Assembly: GCA_964530165.1 (NCBI GenBank)
Contig: CAZGYE010000017.1
Location: forward strand, 1-36,816
Reading direction: 5' to 3'
DNA from: CAZGYE01 sp964530165
GTDB lineage: Bacteria > Planctomycetota > Planctomycetia > Planctomycetales > Planctomycetaceae
DNA: 36,816 nucleotides
Part shown: positions 1-8,721 of the stretch, piece after piece
Layout of the letters: each line of letters starts with the position of its first letter
Position numbering within the stretch: position 1 is the first letter of the stretch
Notes under the pieces: model-generated
Seen by the model: the letters and a program-made list of their open reading frames with translations, nothing else
Told to the model about the DNA's origin: nothing
Databases searched by the model: none
Translations under genes and position numbers: made by a program

Positions 1-263
1 TGCGTGTCAGTACATTTCAGCCGGGATGGTGCATTGTAGTCCCGACATCGCCCGCGTTCCAGATATTGCATCTGGGACGGGCCACACTTGATTCAATCCT
101 TTACACAAGAGCTGCACGAGCGATACCATGAACGAGTCGACGGTGACGTGCCGTTGCTGGCGTGTGCGGTCTCGGCGGGTTGCCGCTGGATTCCGAGCCG
201 GCTGTTTCCGTCGGTTGATCCCGAATGCTGAGTCCTATTCGGACGGTGATTGAAGAAAAGAGC
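1..263. other. Intergenic start of window, no gene seen
   Basis: I see no convincing gene here. A minus-strand open frame that enters this stretch from the first gene has no family character and looks like its antisense shadow. No clear promoter with good -35 and -10 boxes could be picked out. Confidence 0.4.
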
Positions 264-1595
264 ATGTCCATGAGACGCCTGACAATCAAGAAAACTGGTG
301 GATGTTGGTCATTGAATCGATCCACGACAAGGTCGTTGTGGGGGAGTCGGTTGCTGCTCGTGCTGGCCCTCGTTTTTCCCAGTACAACCGGCTGCGACAA
401 GGTCCCGACCTTTAAGGAGATGATCGGCCAGGACAAGAAGCAGCCTCCGCCGAGTCGCACGCAAGTCAAGACCCGGCCGCCGAAGACCGAGACGTCTCCG
501 GTCAGCTCCCCTCCCACCACGCCGTCAGCGCCGCCAAAACCAACTCCGGAAGAGGTGCTCGCCCGATTCAATGAACTCAGACCGAACGACATTCAGAATC
601 AGAACCTGGCGCAGTTGGCCGAGCTGGAGACGGGGCTGGAGACGGTCACGTCGTTGGACCTCAAGCACAGTCAGGTGACCGACGCCGGTCTTTCGCACCT
701 GGAACGATTTCCAAACCTGACTGAACTTGTCATCGACGGCGTGAAGTTCACCCCGAACGGTTTGCAGTCGGTCGCGCAAGTAGAAACTCTCGAGAAACTG
801 TCGCTGCGCGGGGCCCCGCATCCTGAGGTCGGGATGCATAGCTTCGACGCCGGGTTGGTGCATTTGGCTGAGATGCACCATCTCAAAGAGCTGGACCTCA
901 CCGGCGTGCGGTTGACCGATGCCGGTTTGGCGCCGATCGCTTCGCTCGTCAACCTGGAGAAGCTTGTACTCGACAAGACGGCCGTCACCAATGCCGGGCT
1001 GGTGCATCTGAAAGGCCTGACAAATTTGAAAGATTTGAGTCTCAGCGAGACACGGATCAGCGACGAGGGGTATGTCAACTTCAAGGGGCTCCTGGCTCTG
1101 GAAGCGTTGCGCGTTTCCTGGACGAGAACCAACGGAATCGGGTTTCGAGAACTACGAAGACGAACAGGGACCGGACTGAAGTTCATCGACGCCGGAGGCA
1201 CTCAATTTGGTGCATACGGGTTTGTCAGCATCAAAGGCTGGAAGTCGTTGGAAGCGCTGCACGTGAGCGAAGCCGGTGTTACAGATAGCTCGCTGGTCGG
1301 CATCTCCGCGTGCGGAAACCTGCAGCAGCTCAGCCTCGCCAAGAACGACGGGATCACCGATTTCGGTATGCAACAGCTAAAGGCCCTCCGCAAGCTGCAG
1401 GTCCTCGATCTGCAAAATCTGCGGCGAGTGACCGATCGCGGTCTCCAGTTCTTCGTGAACTGCAAGGAACTGGAAACGCTGCAACTCGACGGGACAGGCT
1501 GCACGCTCGGCGGGGCCACAACACTGAAGGGGATTCTACAAAAGAAGAAGTATGCCCCGAACTTGACGATCCACGTTCAGGGGCGGACCCTCTGA
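264..1595 (+). CDS. Leucine-rich-repeat lipoprotein, secreted
   Basis: A 443-residue protein that is probably exported and anchored as a lipoprotein. A long basic N-terminal stretch leads into a hydrophobic segment (LLLVLALVFPSTTGC) whose Cys can be the lipidated residue, although STTGC is a loose lipobox. A Pro/Thr/Lys-rich linker follows. From about residue 110 to the end there are degenerate leucine-rich repeats with the LTDAGL / VTDAGL signature common in planctomycete LRR proteins. No enzyme domain is visible, so the repeats probably bind another protein. I chose the ATG at 264 (preceded by GAAAAGAG) over an upstream ATG at 225 because the shorter form puts the hydrophobic segment nearer the N-terminus. 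The ATG at 270 is also possible. Precise function unknown. Confidence 0.8.
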   Translation: MSMRRLTIKKTGGCWSLNRSTTRSLWGSRLLLVLALVFPSTTGCDKVPTFKEMIGQDKKQPPPSRTQVKTRPPKTETSPVSSPPTTPSAPPKPTPEEVLARFNELRPNDIQNQNLAQLAELETGLETVTSLDLKHSQVTDAGLSHLERFPNLTELVIDGVKFTPNGLQSVAQVETLEKLSLRGAPHPEVGMHSFDAGLVHLAEMHHLKELDLTGVRLTDAGLAPIASLVNLEKLVLDKTAVTNAGLVHLKGLTNLKDLSLSETRISDEGYVNFKGLLALEALRVSWTRTNGIGFRELRRRTGTGLKFIDAGGTQFGAYGFVSIKGWKSLEALHVSEAGVTDSSLVGISACGNLQQLSLAKNDGITDFGMQQLKALRKLQVLDLQNLRRVTDRGLQFFVNCKELETLQLDGTGCTLGGATTLKGILQKKKYAPNLTIHVQGRTL

Positions 1596-1648
1596 CCTGC
1601 GTTCCAGCATCTTGGTGAAGCGGCTGTTTTCCGCTGCCGGCTTTTCTG

Positions 1649-2812
1649 ATGCCCGACAGAATCCGAGTTTTGTTCGCAATCGGGTCGATGGCCGGCGGCG
1701 GCGCCGAGCGGCAGATGCTCGGCATCCTGCATCATCTCGACCGCTCGCGTTTTGACCCGCTCTTGTATCTCGTCGACCGCAAAGGGGAGCTGCTCGACGA
1801 AGTGCCGGCCGATGTCTCCATCTTTTCCTTCTGGGACCGGCACCGGTGTCCCCGCTGGTACTTTCCGGGACGCATTTACCGCATGCAGGCCCGCGATATG
1901 GCCGGCGTCATCCGCGAAGAGAACGTCGACGTCGTCTATGATCGCACTTTCTTCATGACGCTGATCGCCGCGGCTGCCGCACGGCGCGCGCCCATACCGA
2001 GAGTTTCTGCGATGGGATCTGTTCCGAAGCAGGACATCCAGCTAACGGCCGGGCGATTCGTGAGCATCAAACGACGGCTGCTGCGGAAAGCGTATCTGCG
2101 AGCCCATTGCGTGACGGCCGTCTCCGAAGGAGTGCGAACGGCAGCCATCGAAACCTATCGGCTGCCGCCGCGGCAGGTCATCACCGTCTATAATCCTCTG
2201 GACCTGAAACGGCTAGATCGCCTGGCAAATGAAGCGTCGTCCGAGTTAGAGCCGGGGTGGTTTCACGTTGTCGCCGCCGGCCGGCTGCAGGAAGAAAAAG
2301 GCTATCCTCATCTCCTGCAGGCGATCGATGAACTGGTCCATCGCCGCCATCACAGACAGTTGCTGCTGCATCTGCTCGGCCGCGGGCCTCAGGAGGCGGA
2401 ACTTAAGTCGTCCGTGAGATCCCGACGGTTGGAAGATCACGTTCGCATGCCGGGATTTGTGAAGAACCCGTTTCCGCTGTTTCGGCGGGCGGATTTGTTC
2501 TGTCTGTCGTCGTTGTTCGAGGGTTTGCCGACTGCGCTCATCGAGGCCATGGCCTGTGGCGTCCCCGTGCTCTCGACGGATTGTCCCAGCGGACCCCGGG
2601 AGATCCTGGCGGACGGAAAGTACGGTCGGCTGGTGCCGCCCGGAGACGCGGCGGCGCTGGCCGATGCCATTGACGATGCGATTCGACACCACGACCGCTG
2701 GCAGGCTGTGGCGGCCCCCGCGCGGGCCCACGTCGAGCAGATGTTTTCATTCTCCGTGGGAATGGCAAGAATTGAAGAAATCTTGCGTTCGGCATGCCGC
2801 AAGCGCGTCTGA
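1649..2812 (+). CDS. Glycosyltransferase family 4 (GT-B fold)
   Basis: A 387-residue retaining glycosyltransferase that transfers a sugar from a nucleotide-sugar donor, probably to a cell-envelope or exopolysaccharide acceptor at the cytoplasmic face. The N-terminal half starts with the glycine-rich loop GSMAGGGAERQM, typical of GT4 enzymes. The C-terminal half carries the donor-binding segment VVAAGRLQEEKGYPHLL and the E-x7-E motif EGLPTALIE (Glu291 and Glu299), followed by ACGVPVLSTDCPSGPREIL. Length is normal for the family. It lies 53 bp after the LRR gene on the same strand, so the two could be cotranscribed. Sugar donor and acceptor cannot be read from the sequence, and no other polysaccharide genes are nearby. 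Confidence 0.92.
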   Translation: MPDRIRVLFAIGSMAGGGAERQMLGILHHLDRSRFDPLLYLVDRKGELLDEVPADVSIFSFWDRHRCPRWYFPGRIYRMQARDMAGVIREENVDVVYDRTFFMTLIAAAAARRAPIPRVSAMGSVPKQDIQLTAGRFVSIKRRLLRKAYLRAHCVTAVSEGVRTAAIETYRLPPRQVITVYNPLDLKRLDRLANEASSELEPGWFHVVAAGRLQEEKGYPHLLQAIDELVHRRHHRQLLLHLLGRGPQEAELKSSVRSRRLEDHVRMPGFVKNPFPLFRRADLFCLSSLFEGLPTALIEAMACGVPVLSTDCPSGPREILADGKYGRLVPPGDAAALADAIDDAIRHHDRWQAVAAPARAHVEQMFSFSVGMARIEEILRSACRKRV

Positions 2813-2908
2813 GCCTGCCTGCCTGGAAATTGGTATCGCAGCGGTTTGTTCGATCCGTATAATACGCCGCGCGTCAAACCTGAGTTGCCGGCTCCTCTGG
2901 ACTGTGCC

Positions 2909-4045
2909 ATGGAAGAGATTCAGACGCCAGACACGACTCAAAACTCGGACGCGCCCCCCGACCCGGAGGCAACTCAGGACGGAAACGATTCGCAAGACGC
3001 GGACCGCTTTCGTTACGTGCATTCCACGAATTTTCCCGCCTTGCTGGAGGCGATGGGCGCCTCGCTGGTGGTCTCGACCTACCAGGCCGGCAAGATGGTC
3101 GTGTTTCGGGCCAGGCAGGGAAAGCTGTCGATGCTGCTGCGGACGTTCGACAAGGCGATGGGCCTGGCGGTTGATCGGCGGCGCATTGCGATTGCCACCA
3201 CCTATCAGGTCTGGACGCTGAGGAACTCGCCTCAGGTGGCGGCAAAGATGGAGCCGGCCGGTCAATACGACGGTTGTTTTCTGCCGCGAACGTCGCACGT
3301 CACCGGCAACATCGACTGTCACGAGGTCGCCTGGTCCGGCGACGAGCTGTGGGTGGTCAACACGCTCTTTTCGTGCCTGTGCACTTTGGAGCCGGATTAC
3401 AGCTTCGTCCCGCGTTGGCGGCCGCCGTTTGTGACGAAACTGGGCCGTCACGACCGCTGTCATCTCAACGGGGTGGCCCTGGAAGACGGCCGCCCAAAAT
3501 ACGTCACCGTGTTCGGCGAGGCCGACGAGCCGGAAGGCTGGCGGCCGAACAAGGTCGCGGGCGGCTGCCTGATCGACGTGGAAAGCGGCCAGACGATCGT
3601 CCGCGGGCTGTCGATGCCGCATTCCCCCCGCATCCACGACGGCCGGCTGTGGCTGCTCGATTCGGGCAACGGACGGCTCTCAACCGTCGGCCGCGACGAC
3701 GGCCGTGTGGAGACCGTCGCCGAACTGCCCGGCTATACGAGGGGATTAGCGTTTGCCGGCCGGCTGGCGTTTGTCGGCCTCTCCAAGATCCGCGAGACGG
3801 CCATTTTCGGCGGCGTCCCGATTGCCGAGCGACCCGAAGACCGAAAATGCGGCGTCTCGGTCGTCGACACCGAGACCGGCCGCACGGTGGCCTTCCTGGA
3901 GTTCGATAACGGCGTCGAGGAAATCTTCGACGTACAAATCCTGCCGGGCGTCCGCTTTCCCGCCGTCGTCGGTTTCAGCAAAAAGACGATCCAGCGCGCC
4001 TGCGTGATCGCCCCTGAGCGGGCCATCGACCAGAAGGTCGCCTGA
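2909..4045 (+). CDS. TIGR03032-type conserved protein
   Basis: A 378-residue protein that I recognise as the TIGR03032 / DUF4915 type by segments such as FPALLEAMGASLVVSTYQAG, YDGCFLPR, HDRCHLNGVALEDGRPKYVT and SMPHSPRIHDGRLWLLDSG. The repeated short beta-strand pattern suggests a beta-propeller, and the family has no established reaction that I know of. Some relatives are fused to or sit next to TPR proteins and glycosyltransferases, which fits the GT4 gene just upstream. I chose the ATG at 2909 (MEEIQTPDTTQ) because the family-like part starts at about residue 30 after an acidic low-complexity leader. A TTG at 2846 would add 21 residues. A perfect TATAAT lies at 2858-2863 but has no well-spaced -35 box. 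Confidence 0.85.
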   Translation: MEEIQTPDTTQNSDAPPDPEATQDGNDSQDADRFRYVHSTNFPALLEAMGASLVVSTYQAGKMVVFRARQGKLSMLLRTFDKAMGLAVDRRRIAIATTYQVWTLRNSPQVAAKMEPAGQYDGCFLPRTSHVTGNIDCHEVAWSGDELWVVNTLFSCLCTLEPDYSFVPRWRPPFVTKLGRHDRCHLNGVALEDGRPKYVTVFGEADEPEGWRPNKVAGGCLIDVESGQTIVRGLSMPHSPRIHDGRLWLLDSGNGRLSTVGRDDGRVETVAELPGYTRGLAFAGRLAFVGLSKIRETAIFGGVPIAERPEDRKCGVSVVDTETGRTVAFLEFDNGVEEIFDVQILPGVRFPAVVGFSKKTIQRACVIAPERAIDQKVA

Positions 4046-4051
4046 CCGGCA

Positions 4052-4342
<291 letters not shown>

Positions 4343-4771
4343 ATGAGTTGGGAACAGCGCGGAAACCACAGGTACTATTACCAAAGCGTCCGCCCGGACG
4401 TTCGTGTTTTCAAACAGTATTTTGGCCGGGACGAGCGTGCCGAGATGCAGGCGTCCATTGATGACGTGCGACGCAAGGAGCGCCGGGCAGCTCAGCAAGC
4501 CTGGCGAACAGAGCAAGAACGGATTGACGAGCTAGACGCCGGTGTCGGCCAGCTCGATCAATTGGTCGACCTGCTGGCTCGGCTCGCGCTGACCGACGCC
4601 GGCTATCATCAGCACAAGCAAGGCGATTGGAGAAGACGGCGTGTCAAACAACGAAGAAAACCAGGCCGTAGAAAAAAGCCGGGGCGCAGAAAGGGGTACT
4701 CGGTCTGCCAGCGAGAATCGATCGGCAGCGGAGGTCGATCTTCTCAGACGCGAAAGCCATGCAGCACCTGA
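4343..4771 (+). CDS. Conserved hypothetical protein, first of overlapping pair
   Basis: A 142-residue protein of unknown function. The first ~100 residues look conserved: it opens with MSWEQRGNHRYYYQS, followed by a charged helical region and the stretch LALTDAGYHQHKQGDWRRRR. I recall similar proteins from other planctomycetes and some Chloroflexi, usually followed by a partner like the next gene, but cannot verify this here. After WRRRR the sequence becomes very basic and low in complexity, and its last 44 codons overlap the next gene in another frame. That tail may therefore be a read-through extension of the conserved part. A weak GAGAG ribosome binding site precedes the ATG. No signal peptide or membrane segment. 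Confidence 0.65.
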   Translation: MSWEQRGNHRYYYQSVRPDVRVFKQYFGRDERAEMQASIDDVRRKERRAAQQAWRTEQERIDELDAGVGQLDQLVDLLARLALTDAGYHQHKQGDWRRRRVKQRRKPGRRKKPGRRKGYSVCQRESIGSGGRSSQTRKPCST

Positions 4772-5339
4772 ACCCAGCGGAGACCGCGAGGTCAACCGGC
4801 CGATTTCGCTGCCCACGACGTTTGCCGGGTTACGGGATCTCGTGCTGCGGGTCGATGCCGGCGACAAAACGGTCCAGCCGCTCATCCGGTTGCTGATTCA
4901 CTCCGAACCGGACACGGCCATGTGGCTACTCGCCGGAGATCTGGTCACACAGAACCAACGGGCGCTGGTGGAGAGCTTTGCCGGCAGCGACCCGGAGCGA
5001 ACCGAGGCGATTCACAACCAGGTCCGGCTGCTTCGCCAGGAGCTGGCCGGCCCGTCCCCTTCAGCGATCGAATTGGCGCTCATCGATCGCCTCCTCATCT
5101 GCTGGCTGCAGGTGCAGCTCTGCGATCACGAATTCCTTCAGGCCAAAGGCGAGCCGGTCAAACACGCCGACCACCGCGACCGCCTCCGCAACCGGGCCCA
5201 CCGCCGATTTCTTTCAGCCGTCAAAACCCTGGCCACCGTCCGCAAACTGAACATCCCCGCCATCCAGGTCAACATCGGCGACCAGCAGATCAACGTGGCC
5301 GGTTCACAGGAATTGCGTCGGCCGAGCGCGAGGATATAA
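4641..5339 (+). CDS. Conserved hypothetical protein, second of overlapping pair
   Basis: A 232-residue protein of unknown function. It starts at a GTG with GGAG about 8 nt upstream and overlaps the preceding gene by 131 bp in a different frame. After a charged ~50-residue leader it is mostly helical: FAGLRDLVLRVDAGDKTVQP, then SEPDTAMWLLAGDL, LLRQELAGPSPSAIELALID, LLICWLQVQLCDHEFLQ. It ends with RAHRRFLSAVKTLATVRKL and IQVNIGDQQINVAG. That C-terminal pattern recurs in my memory in planctomycete proteins found with partners like the preceding gene. No catalytic motif, signal peptide or membrane segment is visible. The tight overlap implies translational coupling and perhaps a complex of the two products. 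Confidence 0.75.
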   Translation: MSNNEENQAVEKSRGAERGTRSASENRSAAEVDLLRRESHAAPEPSGDREVNRPISLPTTFAGLRDLVLRVDAGDKTVQPLIRLLIHSEPDTAMWLLAGDLVTQNQRALVESFAGSDPERTEAIHNQVRLLRQELAGPSPSAIELALIDRLLICWLQVQLCDHEFLQAKGEPVKHADHRDRLRNRAHRRFLSAVKTLATVRKLNIPAIQVNIGDQQINVAGSQELRRPSARI

Positions 5340-5487
5340 TTGTCGATTATGCCGGCAGGACCTGGGGCTTCGCCGACTCAGCCCTGGTGTTCGTGGGATG
5401 ATACGGACTGTGCTGTTGAGATTTCCAACAAACTGGCAAGAAAGATTTCTCGGGGCCTGACTGACGATCGAACTAGGGAATCCACAG

Positions 5488-6300
5488 ATGAAGTACCGCT
5501 ATGCAGAAATGATCTGGTATGAGATCAAAGAAGCCGCCGAGCAGGATCGGGTTGCCGTTCTTCCGGTGGCTGTCTACGAGGATCACGGCCCGCACCTGCC
5601 TGTGGACGTCGACGTGCGGCTGGTCACGGAGATTTGCGACCTCGCCGTGGCCAGGATACCCTCGGAAGCGGTTCTCGTCCCAGCCGTTCCGCACGGCTAC
5701 AGCCCCCATCACATGGACTTTCACGGCACGCTTACCATCGACTGGGACGTGTTGATCAAATACGTCAAGAACGTCTGTTGCAGCCTTGCCCATCATGGGT
5801 TCCGGCGCATCCTGATCGTCAACGGTCACGGCAGCAATTCCTCGCCGCTGGACCTCGCAGCGCGGCTCACGATCATCGAATGCCAAGGGAAGATCCTTTG
5901 CGCTTCGGTGAACCACTGGGGACTCCGCACGGTCAAGGAGCTTGGTGCACAAATCAGAGAGTCGGACTACGGCGGCACATCGCATGGAGGCGAATACGAG
6001 ACATCCGTGTACCTCGCCCTGAGGCCGGAGCTGGTCGACATGAGTCGGGCCGTCGACGAGCGTTCGCCGCTTTCGGCCAGCTTTCAGTCCGATCTTCTGG
6101 CGGGCGGCCACCCGGAGGGGTCAAACGCCAGTCTGGTTCCCTACTGGAGCACCAAGACGGCCAGCGGCGTGATGGGCGACGCGACCAAGGCGACGAAGGA
6201 GAAGGGCGAGAGATTCCTGGATGCGGCGACCGCAGGCCTCATCGAACTGATCCGGGAGCTTCGGGCCACCGAAATCATGCCGCGTCGAGACCAGCATTGA
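5488..6300 (+). CDS. Creatininase-family amidohydrolase
   Basis: A 270-residue protein of the creatininase fold, a family of metal-dependent hydrolases acting on cyclic or linear C-N bonds (creatinine amidohydrolase, formamide hydrolases of flavin/deazaflavin synthesis, MftE-like peptidases). The metal ligands are in place: Glu31 and His33 in EDHGPHLP, Asp42, His114 in VNGHGSNSSP, and Glu169 in SHGGEYETS. Length is typical. The usual Gly-Ser before the first Glu is replaced by Val-Tyr, so the substrate may differ from characterised members. It stands alone, with 148 bp of apparently non-coding DNA before it and 106 bp before the next gene, so the substrate cannot be inferred from context. Confidence 0.9.
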   Translation: MKYRYAEMIWYEIKEAAEQDRVAVLPVAVYEDHGPHLPVDVDVRLVTEICDLAVARIPSEAVLVPAVPHGYSPHHMDFHGTLTIDWDVLIKYVKNVCCSLAHHGFRRILIVNGHGSNSSPLDLAARLTIIECQGKILCASVNHWGLRTVKELGAQIRESDYGGTSHGGEYETSVYLALRPELVDMSRAVDERSPLSASFQSDLLAGGHPEGSNASLVPYWSTKTASGVMGDATKATKEKGERFLDAATAGLIELIRELRATEIMPRRDQH

Positions 6301-6406
6301 TTGTTTTCCCGGAGCCGAAAGGGAACCGTCGCATTCCGTCTTGGTTGCGGCTTGGCCGCGTTCGGGTAAGATCTCTGTTGCCCTTTCATCACCGAGGAGA
6401 GTGAGA

Positions 6407-7534
6407 ATGCATGCAGCCCGTCTGTGGACGTCACTGGCATTGTTGGCGGCGTTTCCCTTGCTCGCGAGTTCAGGCCTCGCGGCCGGTCCCGCGAAGACAT
6501 TGGAAATCGGCGCCCCGGCGCCGGACTTCCAGCTTCCCGGGGTGGACGGCAAGACCTACTGCCTGAAGGATTTTGCGAAAGCGAAGGTGCTGGTCATCGT
6601 GTTCACCTGCAACCATTGCCCGACAGCCCAGGCGTATGAAGCGAGGATTCAGCAACTGGCTCGGGACTATGAAATGAAGGGAGTCGCTTTGGCCGCCATC
6701 TCTCCGAACGATGCTCAGGCGGTGCGCTTGGATGAATTGGGCTACACGGACGTGGGCGATTCCCTCGCGGACATGAAAATCCGCGCCAAGGATCACGGGT
6801 TCGACTTTCCGTATCTGTACGACGGCGACAAACAAAAGGTTTCCCGAGCGTACGGCCCGGCCGCTACTCCGCATGTGTTCGTTTTCGATCGGAGCCGCAC
6901 TTTGCGCTACACTGGGCGGATCGACGATTCCGCGAAGCCGGATCGCGTGACCTCACACGACACGCGGACGGCAATCGATGCGATCCTGGCTGGCAAGCCG
7001 GTTCCCGTCGAGAAGACACGAACCTTCGGGTGCTCGATCAAATGGTCCGACAAGCGAGAATCGGCCCGCAAATCGTTGGAGCGATGCAACCAGGAAAAAG
7101 CCACTGTGGAAGTCATCGACAAGAAGGGAATCAAAGAGCTTGTCAGGAACAACTCGGACAAGCTGCGACTCATCAACGTCTGGACAACTTGGTGTGGTCC
7201 GTGCCGAGCGGAATTCCCCGAACTCATCACCATGCATCGGATGTACCGCAAACGCTCGTTCGAATTGATGACGATCAGCGGCGATCCGCTGGAGCGCAAA
7301 GGGAAAGTCCTCGAATTCCTGAACGGCCAGCACGCTTCGTGCAGCAACTACATCTTCCAGGGGAAAAACGAATACGAGTTGGCCGACTCGCTTGATCCCA
7401 AATGGCAAGGCCCCGTGCCCTTCACGTTGCTGGTCGCCCCCGGCGGGAAGGTTCTATTGCGGCAGCAGGACAAAATGGACGCAATGAAAGTGAGAAGAGC
7501 GATCGTCAAGTATCTCGGCAGAGTCTACAAATAG
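6407..7534 (+). CDS. Secreted double thioredoxin-fold protein (redoxin + TlpA-like)
   Basis: A 375-residue exported protein with two thioredoxin-like domains. An N-terminal signal peptide (ARLWTSLALLAAFPLLASSGLAA) is followed by an AhpC/TSA-type domain at about residues 32-205 with APDFQLPGVDGK and a Cys68-x2-Cys71 pair (CNHC). After a linker, a TlpA/ResA-like domain at about residues 235-375 carries the classical active site WCGPC (Cys263, Cys266). The product probably acts in the periplasm on protein or small-molecule thiols. The ATG at 6407 is preceded by GAGGAGAG, which decides the start over an upstream in-frame codon at 6341. The 3' end overlaps the convergent gene by 10 bp. Confidence 0.9.
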   Translation: MHAARLWTSLALLAAFPLLASSGLAAGPAKTLEIGAPAPDFQLPGVDGKTYCLKDFAKAKVLVIVFTCNHCPTAQAYEARIQQLARDYEMKGVALAAISPNDAQAVRLDELGYTDVGDSLADMKIRAKDHGFDFPYLYDGDKQKVSRAYGPAATPHVFVFDRSRTLRYTGRIDDSAKPDRVTSHDTRTAIDAILAGKPVPVEKTRTFGCSIKWSDKRESARKSLERCNQEKATVEVIDKKGIKELVRNNSDKLRLINVWTTWCGPCRAEFPELITMHRMYRKRSFELMTISGDPLERKGKVLEFLNGQHASCSNYIFQGKNEYELADSLDPKWQGPVPFTLLVAPGGKVLLRQQDKMDAMKVRRAIVKYLGRVYK

Positions 7535-8109
7535 CCGCTCTCACCGGCCGGTACGAACGAGGCTTCCACCGCTTGCGTGTCGACGTAGAGGTCAACGGTC
7601 GACCGTTGATCGCCGCCGGGATGGTCCGGCGAGGTCTCCATTGCTCGCAGCGACTGCAGATTGGCCGCGATCGCGCGGAAGATGTCGGCCAGTTCCGGAT
7701 GTGCGTTGATGACGGCTTCGATCGATTCCTTCTGAGGATGGCTGCCGGCAATTCCGATCCGCCCGGCGGCATTGAGCTGCAAATGCAGGCCGGAAAATGT
7801 GTCCAGCCCGTTTTCGCCCAGAACCTGGTTGAGTTGAGTCCGGAACGTTTCCATCAGCGTCTCGGTCTGCGAACGAAGGGCGGCCACATCGAGCGATCCG
7901 GCGGCGAGCGGCGAAGCCGCTGCAAAATGAACGGGCAGACCAGTCCCGTTTGCTGCCGAGGGCGGCGATTTGGGCGATCGATCCGGCGCCCCGTCCAACG
8001 TGCTGCGGAGCAAACCGGCAAAATCCGCCGAGCGTATCAGCGCCGGCAGGCTGCCTGCCGCCTGCAGAAGCTGCAAGCCCGCCAAGGCCTGGATCGGGAG
8101 AACCATCAT
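7525..8109 (-). CDS. Hypothetical protein, convergent to the redoxin gene
   Basis: A 194-residue protein I cannot assign. An Ala/Leu-rich N-terminus (MMVLPIQALAGLQLLQAAGS) is followed by a low-complexity linker. The C-terminal part reads LQLNAAGRIGIAGSHPQKES and then HPELADIFRAIAANLQSLRA. A pattern of a beta strand, HPxK and a helix resembles segments of planctomycete proteins encoded near flagellar genes and csrA, which fits the csrA gene nearby, but this is a guess. Start chosen at the ATG pair 8104-8109, since residues upstream lack conserved character. Its stop codon lies inside the last codons of the opposite-strand gene. Confidence 0.6.
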   Translation of the reverse strand: MMVLPIQALAGLQLLQAAGSLPALIRSADFAGLLRSTLDGAPDRSPKSPPSAANGTGLPVHFAAASPLAAGSLDVAALRSQTETLMETFRTQLNQVLGENGLDTFSGLHLQLNAAGRIGIAGSHPQKESIEAVINAHPELADIFRAIAANLQSLRAMETSPDHPGGDQRSTVDLYVDTQAVEASFVPAGESGYL

Positions 8110-8252
8110 CTCGGGCCGAGTCCTTCCTGGAGAGCTTCCGTACGACCGGGAAGCCGGCATTACCGGATGTCCTCATTGTCGGCTGTTGGGTGCGGTCATC
8201 TGTAGCAAATCGGTGAATCGCGGGAGCGATTGGCCCTCGGGCCTTCCGCCAT

Positions 8253-8312
8253 GGCGAGCGGCGGGTGTCAGCCCGCTGTTTGCCATCAGGGGACTCACGT
8301 CCCCCGCTCGCC
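8253..8312. repeat. REP-like nested double hairpin
   Basis: A 60-bp imperfect palindrome bounded by GGCGAGCG and CGCTCGCC. Each half also folds by itself: GCGGG/CCCGC with loop TGTCAG at 8261-8276, and GGGGAC/GTCCCC with loop TCAC at 8289-8304. Nested symmetry of this kind is typical of REP/REPIN elements. Confidence 0.85.
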
Positions 8313-8506
8313 GGAACAGGCTTTCCGGGAACGGCTCTTGCGGTCTGTCCATTTTGATTCGACCCTGGGAATTGCGCCAAAATGTGAGCTGGCACACTGA
8401 TTCGGTGCACACGGCGGTCTATAATCTCCTCAACCCGCAACGGCACTCCATCGTCGTGAGTGCGATGGGGTGGCCCGTGTCGACGAAGCGGCATATCACC
8501 CATCTT

Positions 8507-8515
8507 CAAGGAGGA
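8507..8515 (+). promoter_or_regulatory. Strong ribosome binding site of csrA
   Basis: An AAGGAGGAG block lies just before the ATG at 8521, close to a perfect Shine-Dalgarno. It fixes the csrA start over an in-frame upstream codon at 8470. Confidence 0.8.
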
Positions 8516-8520
8516 GAACT

Positions 8521-8721
8521 ATGCTCATTTTGGCCCGGAAAGTCGGTGAAGAAATCATCATCGACGATCGCATCCACGTGAAAGTTGTGAGCGTCCATGG
8601 AAGTCGAATTCGGCTGGGGATTGCCGCCCCGGACAACATTCGAGTTTACCGCGAGGAAGTGGCAGACATCTATGGCTTTCGGAATAGCGATCGCTCGGCG
8701 GTTGTTGCATCGGTCGAGTGA
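8521..8721 (+). CDS. csrA: Carbon storage regulator CsrA
   Basis: A 66-residue RNA-binding dimer that controls translation and stability of mRNAs by binding GGA motifs near ribosome binding sites. The family pattern is intact: MLILARKVGEEIIIDD, IHVKVVSVHGSRIRLGI, then AAPDNIRVYREEVAD with the RNA-contacting Arg of the VYREEV strand. Length is normal. It is one of two csrA genes in the window (the other is at 22609) and this one is the closer to the classical form. It stands alone on the plus strand, and its own leader contains a GGA that could allow autoregulation. Confidence 0.95.
   Translation: MLILARKVGEEIIIDDRIHVKVVSVHGSRIRLGIAAPDNIRVYREEVADIYGFRNSDRSAVVASVE

Larger units (their letters stand above)
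8110..8520. other. Intergenic region upstream of csrA, with one palindromic element
   Basis: About 410 bp without a supported gene. It holds the double-hairpin element at 8253-8312. The open frames crossing it read through that palindrome and are not credible. The csrA promoter should lie between 8313 and 8505, but no box pair close to the consensus was found. Confidence 0.5.

Noticed and set aside
2858..2863. Perfect TATAAT before the TIGR03032-type gene
   Set aside because: No -35 box at 15-19 nt spacing; the nearest TTGGTA is 22 nt away. Kept only as a remark.
5340..5522. Short plus-strand open frame before the creatininase-type gene
   Set aside because: No ribosome binding site and no recognisable protein pattern; it overlaps the start of the real gene.
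8173..8412. Minus-strand open frame upstream of csrA
   Set aside because: It reads through the double-hairpin element; the apparent protein is translated palindrome.
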